Part shown: positions 52,194 to 61,625 of the stretch, in pieces
Layout: every line of letters begins with the position of its first letter
Position numbering within the stretch: position 1 is the first letter of the stretch
Origin: Planctopirus ephydatiae
GTDB lineage: Bacteria > Planctomycetota > Planctomycetia > Planctomycetales > Planctomycetaceae
Assembly: GCF_007752345.1 (NCBI RefSeq)
Contig: NZ_CP036299.1
Location: 4,622,001 to 4,686,000 of the forward strand
Reading direction: 5' to 3'
Length of the DNA: 64,000 nt
Notes under the pieces: model-generated
The model's database searches: none
Told to the model about the DNA's origin: nothing
The model's input: the letters and a program-made list of their open reading frames with translations, nothing else
Position numbers and translations under genes: made by a program

Positions 52194-52457
52194 GCCAGGC
52201 GACTCCAAACAGGGTTTGTATTTGAATCGTTAAAAACTCTCGATGCGCATCGTCAACGATCCCGAGATCATCCGCGCGAGCTCTGCTGTTCGCAAGTGGG
52301 CAACTCCGATTCCTGATGGTTTTCCCCGACTCAACTCTTCGCAGAAGATCAATGGGCATAACACATCACCCCTGCCTCGCCACGGTTACAACTCTTCAGG
52401 CCGACTCATCCCTGAAACAAACTGTCAATTTTTCTAAACACCCCAGATTACGCAGTC

Positions 52458-52485
52458 TTTACAAAGCGTCTATATTCGCTACAAT
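52458..52485 (+). promoter_or_regulatory. Putative sigma-70-type promoter
   Basis: TTTACA (52458-52463) and TACAAT (52480-52485) are spaced by 16 bases. They would start transcription about 80 bases before the pilin-like gene. The 5' leader contains short hairpins (GCGGcgtaaaCCGC and GGGTggcaACCC) but no riboswitch I recognise. Confidence 0.45.
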
Positions 52486-52574
52486 CCGTACAAGCGGCGT
52501 AAACCGCATTATCGCACCGGCTCGTCGCCGATGTGGTCGGATCAACCGGGTGGCAACCCATCGAGGAGACGCAA

Positions 52575-53012
52575 ATGCAGATTTTCAAAGCACTTTGGGA
52601 TGATTGTCAGGGGGCAGTTCTCTCTGCCGAACTCGTGCTTCTGGGCACAGTCGGAGTTTTGGGCACAGTCGTTGGCTTGAACGCCGCCACAAATGCCATT
52701 AACGCCGAGATGGTCGAATTGGCCGAGGCTTTCCGCAGTCTTGACCAAAGCTACGTGGTGAGGGGTCATCAGTCCTGTGGAGCCTGGACCGCTGGCTCTT
52801 ACTACCGCCAAAAGCATGTGGAAGAATCGGTGGCCTCGATTTGTGCCAACGGTGAGATTGATCGCGATGTCCTGGAAGAGCAGATTCGCAGCCAGCGTGG
52901 AGAACCTGTCCCTGCCGAAGAACCTGCTCCTCACGAAGAAATGACACCGGAAATGGGTCAGGGGACAGCCTTACCACAAAACGAGATTCGTATCAGCCCC
53001 CGCGATGCCTGA
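52575..53012 (+). CDS. Secreted pilin-like protein of planctomycete type
   Basis: The 145-residue protein opens with a short charged region, then CQGAVLSAELVLLGTVGVLG (from residue 11), a glycine followed by a long hydrophobic segment containing a Glu. This resembles a type III (pilin-like) signal, though the Glu lies at +6 after the glycine, not at the usual +5. A region with SLDQSYVVRG and CGAWTAGSYY follows, then a Glu/Pro-rich tail (105-145). It looks like a widespread planctomycete secreted family of unknown role. The ATG has GAGGAG six bases upstream, a promoter and a strong terminator, so it is a well-expressed single gene. Confidence 0.72.
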   Translation: MQIFKALWDDCQGAVLSAELVLLGTVGVLGTVVGLNAATNAINAEMVELAEAFRSLDQSYVVRGHQSCGAWTAGSYYRQKHVEESVASICANGEIDRDVLEEQIRSQRGEPVPAEEPAPHEEMTPEMGQGTALPQNEIRISPRDA

Positions 53013-53096
53013 TTTCTCTTGAACCATCGACATTCTCAACGAGTCAACCTGGCGATTTGCCACACGCTCTGTCGCACTCGAAGAGAATCAATCAAT

Positions 53097-53154
53097 ATTC
53101 CTCGATCGGCTGAAAGTCCTCTTTCAGAGTTCACCCGATCGAGGAATGTTTTTT
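53097..53154 (+). terminator. Strong rho-independent terminator of the pilin-like gene
   Basis: ATTCCTCGATCGG (53097-53109) pairs perfectly with CCGATCGAGGAAT (53135-53147). A nested hairpin pairs CTGAAAG (53110-53116) with CTTTCAG (53121-53127). A T6 tract (53149-53154) follows. Confidence 0.92.
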
Positions 53155-53255
53155 ATGGTCTTCGGACTCTTTCGGGTCACCAATCATGTTGTCAAAAACA
53201 ACGACTGACCAGAACTTACTTACTGATACACCACCAGCCTTCCCGCCACTCTCAT

Positions 53256-53293
53256 AAGTGATCCCGGAAGAAACGGGAAGCAGGGAATCACTT
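53256..53293 (-). terminator. Hairpin at the end of the cytochrome oxidase operon
   Basis: AAGTGAT (53256-53262) pairs with ATCACTT (53287-53293), and CCCG (53263-53266) with CGGG (53274-53277). It lies 23 bases past the last cox gene stop on the minus strand; there is no U-run. Confidence 0.4.
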
Positions 53294-53315
53294 TCTTACC
53301 CCCATGCCCGCCCGC

Positions 53316-53696
53316 TCAATGTGCGTTCGTAGGCTCGCTGGAATGGTGGCCCGAATCATGATCTGCCTGCAGACGGGCAAACTCCCGGCTTTGTCGCGTA
53401 TCCTGCGGGTAATAGTGCATCCCCACATCCGGCAATAACGACAGCGGCAAAGCGAGGGCCAGCACAATCGTCGGCGCAAGCAATACATACTTCCAGCCGC
53501 TCTCAAACTTCAGATGCATAAAGTAGAGCATCACACAGAGCGCCTTGGCCGTCGCGACAGCCAGCACAATCGCAACAATGATGCGGCGGTCTGCCAGTGA
53601 TAGCAGATCAGCGACGACTGAGAGTACTGTCAGCCCGCAAAGAGCGAGAAAAACACGAAAGTAAGTATTTCCGTGCAGATGTGCCATATCAGCCAT
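53316..53696 (-). CDS. Cytochrome c oxidase subunit IV-like protein
   Basis: The 126-residue protein has three hydrophobic segments (about residues 13-33, 36-60 and 67-90) and the YFMHLKFE segment typical of bacterial cytochrome oxidase subunit IV (CyoD/CtaF family), which helps assemble or stabilise the CuB site. The last 35 residues are His/Asp/Ser-rich. It is the final gene of the cox operon, 57 bases after subunit III. Confidence 0.88.
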   Translation of the reverse strand: MADMAHLHGNTYFRVFLALCGLTVLSVVADLLSLADRRIIVAIVLAVATAKALCVMLYFMHLKFESGWKYVLLAPTIVLALALPLSLLPDVGMHYYPQDTRQSREFARLQADHDSGHHSSEPTNAH

Positions 53697-53753
53697 GTTT
53701 CACCAGTTGGAATGACCCTGCTCTAAACAGACATCAAGATCAAATATCAATCA

Positions 53754-54809
53754 TTAGATAATGTAGATTAATGGAAACAGGAAGATCCACACCAGATCCA
53801 CAAAGTGCCAGTACAACCCGACATTTTCAACGACCACGGCATGCCGGAATGCCAGCTTACTACCCATCGCCAGAAGGACCAGGAACATGATCAGTCCGAT
53901 GATCACATGCAGTGCGTGAAAACCTGTCATCAGGAAGTAGTTCGAAGCAAACAGGTTTCCATAAAGTATCGGCACCGCGGGATGAAAGTTCCCCAGTATG
54001 GGCGATAACTCGACATCCTTCTTCAGCAACTCCACAAACGAATTCACGTCGGCAAGTGTGATCGCAGGAAATTTGCCGGGATTCGGTGAACTCCGATACT
54101 CAATCAGCTGCTCGGGAGTCACTGACATGGCCAAACCAAATCGCACATGATTTTCCAGGCTACTCGCTGCTTCATTCAGGCGCGAAAGTGCCTTGAGCTG
54201 TGCCACGGTCGCAGCTTTTCCTGCTGGTGCAGCATCCTTGGGATCGGTTGTCGCGGTTTCGTTTCCGGCACTGGCAATGCGATTGCCCAGTTCGGTTCGG
54301 CGGTCAGCAGCAGGTGAACCAGGAAAGATCGCTGCCAGTTCACGATCCACGACACGTTGCAGCCGGCTGGCTGTGGCAAACATGGCTTCCGTTGGCGTCT
54401 CCGGAATTTTCCCCGGGATGATTTCGTGCTCGAACTTACCTGCGTACTCGACTGACTTAATCCCTAGAAAAACCAGTCCCAGCAGCAGAGTGAAAGCAAT
54501 GAATTTGCGGGCCTCCTTGAAGTTCGACACCAGCATCTTCTCATGCGCGACGACGACAAAGTAGCTGGAGACAATCAGTACGAAGGTATTCAGCCCGCCC
54601 AGCCAGACATTGATGTGTGTAACGTGCGGATCGGTCGGCCAGCCGGGAGAACCATTTCGACTGATAATATAGCTACCGATAAAGGCCGAGAAAAACATAA
54701 TCTCGGTACCCAGAAACAGCCACATTCCCAGTTTGGAATTCGGAATGGGGAGACCCATACGCGGAAGAGTTCCGGCCTGGGAAGCAGTCGCTGGTGCTGA
54801 GGAGTGCAT
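53754..54809 (-). CDS. ctaE: Cytochrome c oxidase subunit III with large insertion
   Basis: The 351-residue protein has the subunit III helices: [16 protein letters not shown] (28-43, with the conserved Glu36), an [12 protein letters not shown] helix, and near the end FHALHVIIG and a terminal [20 protein letters not shown]. Between the third and fourth of these helical parts lies a polar, Ala/Glu/Pro-rich insertion of roughly 150 residues (about 134-284) that five-helix bacterial subunits III lack. It would lie on one side of the membrane. Subunit III stabilises the oxidase and its proton uptake. It follows ctaB by 55 bases in the operon. Confidence 0.92.
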   Translation of the reverse strand: MHSSAPATASQAGTLPRMGLPIPNSKLGMWLFLGTEIMFFSAFIGSYIISRNGSPGWPTDPHVTHINVWLGGLNTFVLIVSSYFVVVAHEKMLVSNFKEARKFIAFTLLLGLVFLGIKSVEYAGKFEHEIIPGKIPETPTEAMFATASRLQRVVDRELAAIFPGSPAADRRTELGNRIASAGNETATTDPKDAAPAGKAATVAQLKALSRLNEAASSLENHVRFGLAMSVTPEQLIEYRSSPNPGKFPAITLADVNSFVELLKKDVELSPILGNFHPAVPILYGNLFASNYFLMTGFHALHVIIGLIMFLVLLAMGSKLAFRHAVVVENVGLYWHFVDLVWIFLFPLIYII

Positions 54810-54864
54810 AGAGTGCAGTTTTCTTCAGTGGCCGGGAAACAAGAGAACTCAAATCAGTTCGGCA

Positions 54865-55845
54865 TTAATTGATGGCAGAAGACGACATTGAAAGCAGGCC
54901 CAGGTGATCTCCCACCAAGGCCAATAACACCAGAGGTAAATAGACAATCGATACCAGGATCAGGCGACGGGCAGTCGCTGGTCGTTCATGCCAGGCAAAC
55001 GCTATCGAGGCGGCGAGATAGCCCAGCCCCAGCACAATCGCCAGGACAAAGTAGGTCATGCCACCCACTCCTGCCACAACGGGTAGCAGGCTGATCGGAA
55101 TCAGAATTGTGGCATACGCGGTCGCAATCAACCCTGTCACATGGGGTTTTGGCAATCCCATCGGAAGCATCTTCAGTCCAGCCAGCAGATACTCATCGCG
55201 GTACTTCCACGCAATGGCCATAAAGTGCGGGAACTGCCATAAAAAGAGAATAGCAAAGAGCGAGAACGAAGCCAGGTCCAGATTCGCACCAGCCGCTGCC
55301 CAGCCAATCACCGGGGGTAACGCTCCAGGAATCGCACCCACGGCTGTGCAGATCGGCGACACTCTCTTAAGTGGCGTATAAACACCGACATAAAGTGCCC
55401 AGGTGGCGGCTGTCAAAATTGCCGTCTGGATGTTGACCATCGCCACGAGCATTGTACAACCGGCTGATCCCATGAGCAGACCGACACCCAGAGCTTCCCA
55501 CGGAGACATTCGCCCTGCCGGCAACGGACGATTTCGCGTCCGCCGCATCCGACTATCAGTCTCCTGTTCCAACCACTGGTTCAAAGCCGAGGAGGCCGTA
55601 GAAACCAAGGCCACACCAGCCCAGGTCCAAAGCAAGACGGCCCAGTCCCAGTTCTCGCGAGGCGCAAGAGTGTAGCCGACAGTGACCGTAATCAGCACCA
55701 TCACTGCAATTCGCGGCTTGGAAATTGCCAGCCAGTCAGCCAGCCGGCTTCCCAAAGCATCGATGCGTGTTTCATCGAGCACAATACTCTGTGATGAATG
55801 CTGTGGAATCGAAGAGTTCGGTAACAACGGGGAGTTCTGCGACAT
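54865..55845 (-). CDS. ctaB: Heme o synthase (protoheme IX farnesyltransferase)
   Basis: The 326-residue integral membrane UbiA-family prenyltransferase transfers farnesyl to heme b, giving heme o, the precursor of heme a. SKPRIAVMVLIT starts the membrane part, the Asp-rich region reads NQWLEQETDSRMRRTRN (89-105), and the family TPLKRVSP segment follows. About nine membrane helices are predicted. The gene starts two bases after the ctaA stop, so the two heme-modifying enzymes are made together. Confidence 0.95.
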   Translation of the reverse strand: MSQNSPLLPNSSIPQHSSQSIVLDETRIDALGSRLADWLAISKPRIAVMVLITVTVGYTLAPRENWDWAVLLWTWAGVALVSTASSALNQWLEQETDSRMRRTRNRPLPAGRMSPWEALGVGLLMGSAGCTMLVAMVNIQTAILTAATWALYVGVYTPLKRVSPICTAVGAIPGALPPVIGWAAAGANLDLASFSLFAILFLWQFPHFMAIAWKYRDEYLLAGLKMLPMGLPKPHVTGLIATAYATILIPISLLPVVAGVGGMTYFVLAIVLGLGYLAASIAFAWHERPATARRLILVSIVYLPLVLLALVGDHLGLLSMSSSAIN

Positions 55846-55847
55846 CG

Positions 55848-56834
55848 TTAAACGGCACCTCCAGCAAGTCGGCTGGAACCATCGAGTGGGGTTGTCAGCG
55901 AGCTATTACGAGTTTTTGATTCCACGGTAGCTTCTGTCACTGGAGCGTGGACTGGGGCTGTCCGAATCAAGCGTGCGATCATCACGCCCAGTCCCATAAA
56001 ACCCAGTACAGCACCCAGCGTGTGGAGCGATCTCAGAGCACTTAAAGCCGATGTTTGTTGAATGGCAACAATCCCGGCATCTGGCCAGCCATATCGAAAC
56101 AGCCAGGTCCCCAATCCAATCAGAAATTGACCATTCACCAGGAGCAGCATCAGATTGGCCCAACTGCTGAGCCATGGATGATGAAGTCGGCGGATGAGTA
56201 CCCAGGTGATCGCAGCGACACCCAGAACCACAAATGCAAAGTAGGGATGATCTCGCCAGGCATGAGCCGCTCCGAGATGTCGGAGCATCCCCCCCAGAAC
56301 CGACTGCAGAAAGAAAACCAGACATAGGACGATTGTAGCCGAAAACGCTGCCCGGGTTCGCGTGCCTGTCGGCAATCGTTCAACATTCGCCCAGCGAGGA
56401 CTCATGACCGCCACAGCAATCGCCATGACCGTAAAGACCCAGCAGGCAAAATTGCCATGGATCATGGCCAGAACTTTACTCACCTGACTGACACGCATCC
56501 CGCCCAGCAATCCCTGGGCAATCACCAGCATTAAAACCAGTGTTGCCAGGATGCGAACAGCCGGTCGTTGTGGTGTCAGAAAAGCTGAACCACATAATAG
56601 AAGTGCAAAAAAACCTGTCAGCATTCCCGCCAGACGATGCCCGTGCTCCAGAAACTTGTCTGGCTCGCCAATCGATTGCAGCCAAGGGTAAGCCAACATG
56701 CTGTAGCCATCCGAAGTCGGCCAGTCTGGAAAGGCCATACCGGCATCGACAGTCGTGACAACAGCCCCCATCGAAATGAGAGGTAACGCCGAAATCAGCG
56801 TCAACCACGCAAATATGGAGGGTAGATTTTTCAT
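55848..56834 (-). CDS. ctaA: Heme A synthase (COX15/CtaA)
   Basis: The 328-residue membrane protein oxidises heme o to heme a. FLEHGHRLAG (62-70) contains the Glu-x-x-His block (Glu63, His66), MIHGNFACW supplies His126, and later HLGAAHAWRDH and SLHTLGA give candidates for the remaining heme ligands. Seven to eight hydrophobic helices are visible. It lies 105 bases after coxA and before ctaB. Confidence 0.93.
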   Translation of the reverse strand: MKNLPSIFAWLTLISALPLISMGAVVTTVDAGMAFPDWPTSDGYSMLAYPWLQSIGEPDKFLEHGHRLAGMLTGFFALLLCGSAFLTPQRPAVRILATLVLMLVIAQGLLGGMRVSQVSKVLAMIHGNFACWVFTVMAIAVAVMSPRWANVERLPTGTRTRAAFSATIVLCLVFFLQSVLGGMLRHLGAAHAWRDHPYFAFVVLGVAAITWVLIRRLHHPWLSSWANLMLLLVNGQFLIGLGTWLFRYGWPDAGIVAIQQTSALSALRSLHTLGAVLGFMGLGVMIARLIRTAPVHAPVTEATVESKTRNSSLTTPLDGSSRLAGGAV

Positions 56835-56939
56835 AATGGCACTCGACTAGAATTGTAAGTTAAAAACCGGCTAATGACTTTCTCTCGATGTCTCTATTAA
56901 CAAGTCTCTTAAATCTCTCACATAATAAAATCGGCCGAA

Positions 56940-58748
56940 TCAATGCCCCTGAGACTGATCGGGCCGACGTGGCATGTATTCCGTCTGCGGTAAAAAATCA
57001 TTCTCGCCAGATACGGGCGAGCTGTATTCGTAAGGCCCATGATAGACCACAGGCTGCACATCAAAATTCCCATGTGGCGGTGGCGAAGGTGCCTGCCACT
57101 CCAACCCATTCGAATTCCATGGGTTTCTTCCACACTTCTTGCCGAAGAAAATGCTCCAGCCAAAATTAAACAGCAGAATGAACTGGGCAAACCCCATCAC
57201 GATCGCCGCATAAGTCATGAACTGATTCAGCGGCAGCAGATGTTCCAGATAAGGGAAGTGATAAGGATCGGCATACCTTCTGGGCATACCACCAATCCCT
57301 AACAGATGCATGGGGAAGAACGTGCAGTTGAAAGCGGCAAAAGTAATAAAGAAGTGAATCTGCCCCAGGCGATCACTCATCATGCGACCGAACATTTTCG
57401 GAAACCAGAAATGGATCGCCGCAAAAATCCCGAACAAAGTCGATCCAAAGAGGATGTAATGAAAGTGAGCGACAATAAAGTAAGTATCATGGATATAGAC
57501 ATCGACAGGGACAGCGGCCATAAAAATGCCCGAAAGTCCGCCAGTAATGAACATCGACACAAAAGCCGCACAGTTTAACAGCACTGTATTGAACTGGAGC
57601 TTTCCACCCCACATCGTGCCAATCCAGTTAAACGTTTTGATAGCCGATGGGAGCGCAATCAGGATCGTCGAAACCATGAAGGTCATGCCGACAACCGGGT
57701 TCATCCCGCTGGTAAACATGTGATGGCCCCAGACAATGAATCCCAGGCCCGCAATTGTCGCCATGGAAAAAATCATCGGCTTATAGCCAAAGAGAGGCTT
57801 GCGGCTCATGCAGGCCAGCATATCACTCACCATCCCCATTGCTGGTAGTAACATGATGTAAACAGCCGGGTGCGAATAGAACCAGAACAAATGCTGCCAC
57901 ATCAGCGGTTGCCCGCCACCCACTGTTGCAGGAGCATTATTGACAACCAGCCCGCCCGGGATAAAGAACGTAGTCCCGAGCATGCGGTCAGCCAGCATCA
58001 TAAAACCGGCTGCAGTTAGAACAGGCAAAGCAAATGCCTGAAGAATTGCGGTAATAAACATCCCCCAGATTGTCATCGGCATGCGGAACAGCGTCATGCC
58101 CGGGGCACGCATATTGATAATGGTCGTCATATAGTTGATCGACCCGAACATTGAGCTGAAACCGACAAATGTCAGCCCGAACAGCCAGAGTGTTTGCGCA
58201 AAGCCGGACCCAGGAGCAGCTTGGGGAAGGACTGCTAAGACTGGATAAATCGTCCAGCCTGCCGCCGGGCCGCCATCGTAAGCAAACGACAGCATGAAGC
58301 AGCCAATGGCCGGCCACATGAACCAGTAGCTCAACATGTTGAGTGTCGGAAAGGCCATGTCTTCGGCACCAATCTGCAGTGGAATCAGAAAGTTGCCAAA
58401 AGCCCCAGCCAGAATGGGGATAACCACGAGGAAGATCATGACGGTCGCGTGCATGGTAAACAGCATGGTGTAGGCTTCGGGAGTAATCTGCCCGCCATCT
58501 GTACGAAAGAGCATATCCCCCAGTATTGGCATCCGCGCCCAAGGCCAAGCCAGTTGCCAGCGCACACCCAGAGCCAACGCTCCGCCAACCATCATCATCA
58601 ACAGCGTCGTAAACAGGAACTGGATACCGATCACCTTATGATCAGTCGAGAATATATAGCGACGAATCCAGCCTGGCTGATGATGCACAGCGTGCATTTC
58701 ATCTCCAGGAGGAATAGAGACAGCAGGTGGTGTAATGGTCGCACTCAA
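56940..58748 (-). CDS. ctaD: Cytochrome c oxidase subunit I, A2 type
   Basis: The 602-residue catalytic subunit holds the low-spin heme and heme-a3/CuB centre. His100 (TMHATVMIF) and His430 bind the low-spin heme, the CuB ligands lie in YSHPAVY (291-297, His293 with cross-linked Tyr297) and HH (342-343), and His428 in DTYFIVAHFHYIL binds heme a3. The motif YSHP instead of GHPEVY places it in the A2 family, where Tyr-Ser replaces the D-channel Glu. SAIKTFNW supplies the K-channel Lys371. It follows coxB by 111 bases. Confidence 0.97.
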   Translation of the reverse strand: MSATITPPAVSIPPGDEMHAVHHQPGWIRRYIFSTDHKVIGIQFLFTTLLMMMVGGALALGVRWQLAWPWARMPILGDMLFRTDGGQITPEAYTMLFTMHATVMIFLVVIPILAGAFGNFLIPLQIGAEDMAFPTLNMLSYWFMWPAIGCFMLSFAYDGGPAAGWTIYPVLAVLPQAAPGSGFAQTLWLFGLTFVGFSSMFGSINYMTTIINMRAPGMTLFRMPMTIWGMFITAILQAFALPVLTAAGFMMLADRMLGTTFFIPGGLVVNNAPATVGGGQPLMWQHLFWFYSHPAVYIMLLPAMGMVSDMLACMSRKPLFGYKPMIFSMATIAGLGFIVWGHHMFTSGMNPVVGMTFMVSTILIALPSAIKTFNWIGTMWGGKLQFNTVLLNCAAFVSMFITGGLSGIFMAAVPVDVYIHDTYFIVAHFHYILFGSTLFGIFAAIHFWFPKMFGRMMSDRLGQIHFFITFAAFNCTFFPMHLLGIGGMPRRYADPYHFPYLEHLLPLNQFMTYAAIVMGFAQFILLFNFGWSIFFGKKCGRNPWNSNGLEWQAPSPPPHGNFDVQPVVYHGPYEYSSPVSGENDFLPQTEYMPRRPDQSQGH

Positions 58749-58859
58749 TGGTACGTCCTTTTTCTATGTCAACTGACAAAGGGACATTTGCCAGCATTTA
58801 CGGGGATGTCGAGAACAATATCAATAAGTAAATATCAGGAACAATTCGTAGAGCAGATT

Positions 58860-59696
58860 CTAAGGATTCGAAGTTTGGGCTTGATCACCGGCTGAATTTT
58901 CTTGAGGGTTAGTCGATACGATCCCATCGTCCGCCTGGAGCAGCACCGCTTCCCGCTTCCACTTTTGAAACAACTCTTCTGAAGTCGCCAAAACTCGGGC
59001 CTTCATTTTGTAGTGGCCCCAACCGCATAATTCAGCACAGACCAGGTCATAGCTTCCCGGCTGAAGTGCATCGAACCAGACGGGAATCACAGTTCCCGGC
59101 AAGGCATCCTGCTTGATACGCAATACAGGCACAAAAAAGGAATGCTGAACATCGCCTGACCTCAAACTGATGGAGACCGGCCTGCCCACCGGGATCCGCA
59201 GGTCGTTCACGGTATAAACATCATCGGACTGAGGCATGGGCATCAGCGGCTTGCCAGGAGCGGGGTAACGAATGCGCCACTCGAATTGACGAGCGGTCAC
59301 TTCGGCAATCGCTTCAATTTCCCCCGGGGCATAGTTACGCATGCGGAAAGCCGCCCAGACATCCATCTGATAGATCGCGATAAACAACAGCACGATCCCG
59401 GGAATCACCGTCCAGATCACTTCCAGGGTGTGATTACCATGGGAGTATGTCGCTTTCTCGTGGGCAGGCTTAACAGCCCCCTTCCAGAGTACATAACCCA
59501 GTGCAATCTGAGTCCCTACGAAGACAATACTGGTAATCCACAGAATGATGTAAAACAGCCCATCAATCCGGCGGCCAATGCTCGACATCGCCTCGCCAGT
59601 ATCCGGAAACCACCAGCCCAGTGACGGCGCAGCAAGGCATAACGCCACTGCCAGTGCTGCCCAGCTCATAAAGTATATTGACCAGAATCTTGCCAC
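58860..59696 (-). CDS. ctaC: Cytochrome c oxidase subunit II
   Basis: The 278-residue protein has two N-terminal membrane helices (about residues 8-28 and 45-70) and a periplasmic CuA domain. The CuA ligands are His185 (QHSFFVP) and the motif CAELCGWGHYKM with Cys220, Cys224, His228 and Met231. FEWRIRYP is the usual aromatic region between them. It receives electrons from cytochrome c, here probably from the diheme cytochrome gene directly upstream. It is followed by subunit I. Confidence 0.96.
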   Translation of the reverse strand: MARFWSIYFMSWAALAVALCLAAPSLGWWFPDTGEAMSSIGRRIDGLFYIILWITSIVFVGTQIALGYVLWKGAVKPAHEKATYSHGNHTLEVIWTVIPGIVLLFIAIYQMDVWAAFRMRNYAPGEIEAIAEVTARQFEWRIRYPAPGKPLMPMPQSDDVYTVNDLRIPVGRPVSISLRSGDVQHSFFVPVLRIKQDALPGTVIPVWFDALQPGSYDLVCAELCGWGHYKMKARVLATSEELFQKWKREAVLLQADDGIVSTNPQENSAGDQAQTSNP

Positions 59697-59800
59697 AGAA
59701 CATCAGCCTTTAATTGGCAAAAAATCGAATTATTACTTCACAACTCAAATGAAACTTAACGTTATCTAATCACATCGACTGACTTCCACTCTCAATTCAA

Positions 59801-61504
59801 CTAGCTGGCAGGACTTGCCGGGTCGGCACTGGTCGTTTTCTCAGACTTCGTTTCCTGCACTTGCGCTTCGTCCGTTGCCGGTAGTTTCTTTATTGAAGAT
59901 TCGGCATCAGACAGACTCGTTCCATTCGCAGTGAACTCGACACTCAGGACATAATTCACCAGATCCCAGATTTCATCGTCTGTTAAAGTCACGCCACCAA
60001 AGGCTGGCATGGGTGTGCCCTTAATCCCTGCATACAGCCTGCGATACAAATCGACAGGACGCCGTCCTCCTCGATAAATTCCTCGTGTCAGATCACGGGC
60101 CGGCAGGAGATTCCCCCAGAGATCATGCAGGCCTGGACGTGGATAATTTCCATCGCCGGAAGGCATTTTCCAATACTCAAAATTAGCCGGACCATCCCCT
60201 CGACCCTGTGCACCATGGCAGGTGTAACACTTGGTCTTATCAGAGAGATACAGCAAACGCCCTCGCTCACGAGATGTGGCATCATCCGACACACGTGCTT
60301 TGGCAGGGGTGATCACACTCTCTGGAGTTTCAGCCCGTTCCCAGGCGGAAACCAGAAAATCTGCGGTATCTTCGACAACACCCTGGTAATCGGTTTCGAA
60401 AAACTCAGCAAAGTCCTTCTGCAGGGCATCTACTGCAGGCGTGATTGGTGCTGGAGGTTCAGCCTTTTCGCCCTTGTTGAGTGCTGCCTGATAGGCTGCT
60501 TCGCTTTGTGTGTATTCGGCTTTTAAATCTTTCGTGGAAAAATCACCCAGATCATCTGTGATTCGCTTTTCCATCTCACCTCGAATCGAGAGCCAACGGA
60601 CATATTCAATGACCGCCTTCTTCTCGGTGGGATCCATCAACAGAAACGAAGGCATGTATGTCCCGGGGATGCCATCGTCGAGGATACGCATCAGATCATC
60701 ACGCGTGATGCGTTCCGCAGCCTGTGTCGAAGTGAACTTGAAAATCCCGTCGCGATAATCGCGCGGCGGTGGTTGCATATATTTAGCCGTCGGCCCTTTT
60801 CCATCGCCTGTCGATCCATGACAGTGCATACAGTTTCTCTGATAAACAACCCGGCCTTGAGCCAGCAGGCCACCATCATCAATGACCACCGCATCACCGG
60901 CAGCAATCTCACCGACAGGCTTGCTGGAAGAGGACGTTTCTTCCTGTGATTCTTCAGCAGTTGCTGATGCTGCTTTTCCTTCCAGAGCAATTGAAACTTG
61001 CCGGGTGGCTGCATCGAAGGCCGCGACTCGGTCCCCCTGAATTCCCTCACGAGCACCGCTGACCCAGCGAACAGGGGCTCCCACTCGCAGATTCTTTGCC
61101 AGATCAGACTGATTACCGAAAGTCACCACCATGACCGCCTTGGCAGACGAACTGGCTTTCGCATCCAGCGATTCGACAGTGGCTTTTGCCCCGCCGAAAT
61201 CAATGACACTCAGGCGATCCCACACGACGAGATTGTCAGGAGTTCCAAAGTGAGTCAGCAGAGTGTGCTCGACGGCTTGCCGGGCATTCGGCGCTAAGAG
61301 AGTTGTCGAGGTCCGAGGGGTAAACTCGACAGCAGGATTCGGGGTACACCCTGCCGTTCCCAGCAGCAACATCACGCCCCAAACCAGGGGACGCAACAAA
61401 CCTGCCAGATGCCATGAATCCTGCAATTGGCCACAGCCAACTGGCTGGTCAGCAGTTTTCGCAAAGGAGGCGAAAGGCATCGATGTCAACAGGCTGTCAG
61501 GCAT
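59801..61504 (-). CDS. Diheme cytochrome c lipoprotein
   Basis: The 567-residue protein has a lipoprotein signal with GTAGC (Cys53), preceded by an unusually long N-terminal region, so an internal start is possible. Two class I cytochrome c domains follow. The first has CMHCH (Cys225, Cys228, His229) with axial Met284 in TYMPSF, the second CYTCH (Cys426, Cys429, His430) with Met499 in TPMPAFGG. Between signal and first heme lies a domain of about 140 residues with no heme. It is the likely electron donor to the CuA site of the oxidase. It lies 104 bases upstream of subunit II and follows a small lipoprotein gene. Confidence 0.9.
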   Translation of the reverse strand: MPDSLLTSMPFASFAKTADQPVGCGQLQDSWHLAGLLRPLVWGVMLLLGTAGCTPNPAVEFTPRTSTTLLAPNARQAVEHTLLTHFGTPDNLVVWDRLSVIDFGGAKATVESLDAKASSSAKAVMVVTFGNQSDLAKNLRVGAPVRWVSGAREGIQGDRVAAFDAATRQVSIALEGKAASATAEESQEETSSSSKPVGEIAAGDAVVIDDGGLLAQGRVVYQRNCMHCHGSTGDGKGPTAKYMQPPPRDYRDGIFKFTSTQAAERITRDDLMRILDDGIPGTYMPSFLLMDPTEKKAVIEYVRWLSIRGEMEKRITDDLGDFSTKDLKAEYTQSEAAYQAALNKGEKAEPPAPITPAVDALQKDFAEFFETDYQGVVEDTADFLVSAWERAETPESVITPAKARVSDDATSRERGRLLYLSDKTKCYTCHGAQGRGDGPANFEYWKMPSGDGNYPRPGLHDLWGNLLPARDLTRGIYRGGRRPVDLYRRLYAGIKGTPMPAFGGVTLTDDEIWDLVNYVLSVEFTANGTSLSDAESSIKKLPATDEAQVQETKSEKTTSADPASPAS

Positions 61505-61625
61505 GGCGGAGTCTGTAAAACTTAAGGGGTGAGCAGGTGGGCGTTGTCAGCAATCAATCTCAGGCGAATGAATGGTGAATACTCTTGATCAATCGATTGA
61601 GTTCAATATGCTCAAGTAATGTCAG

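Noticed and set aside
52486-52574. Riboswitch-like leader before the pilin-like gene
   Set aside because: Short hairpins are present, but no c-di-GMP or other riboswitch consensus could be matched by eye.
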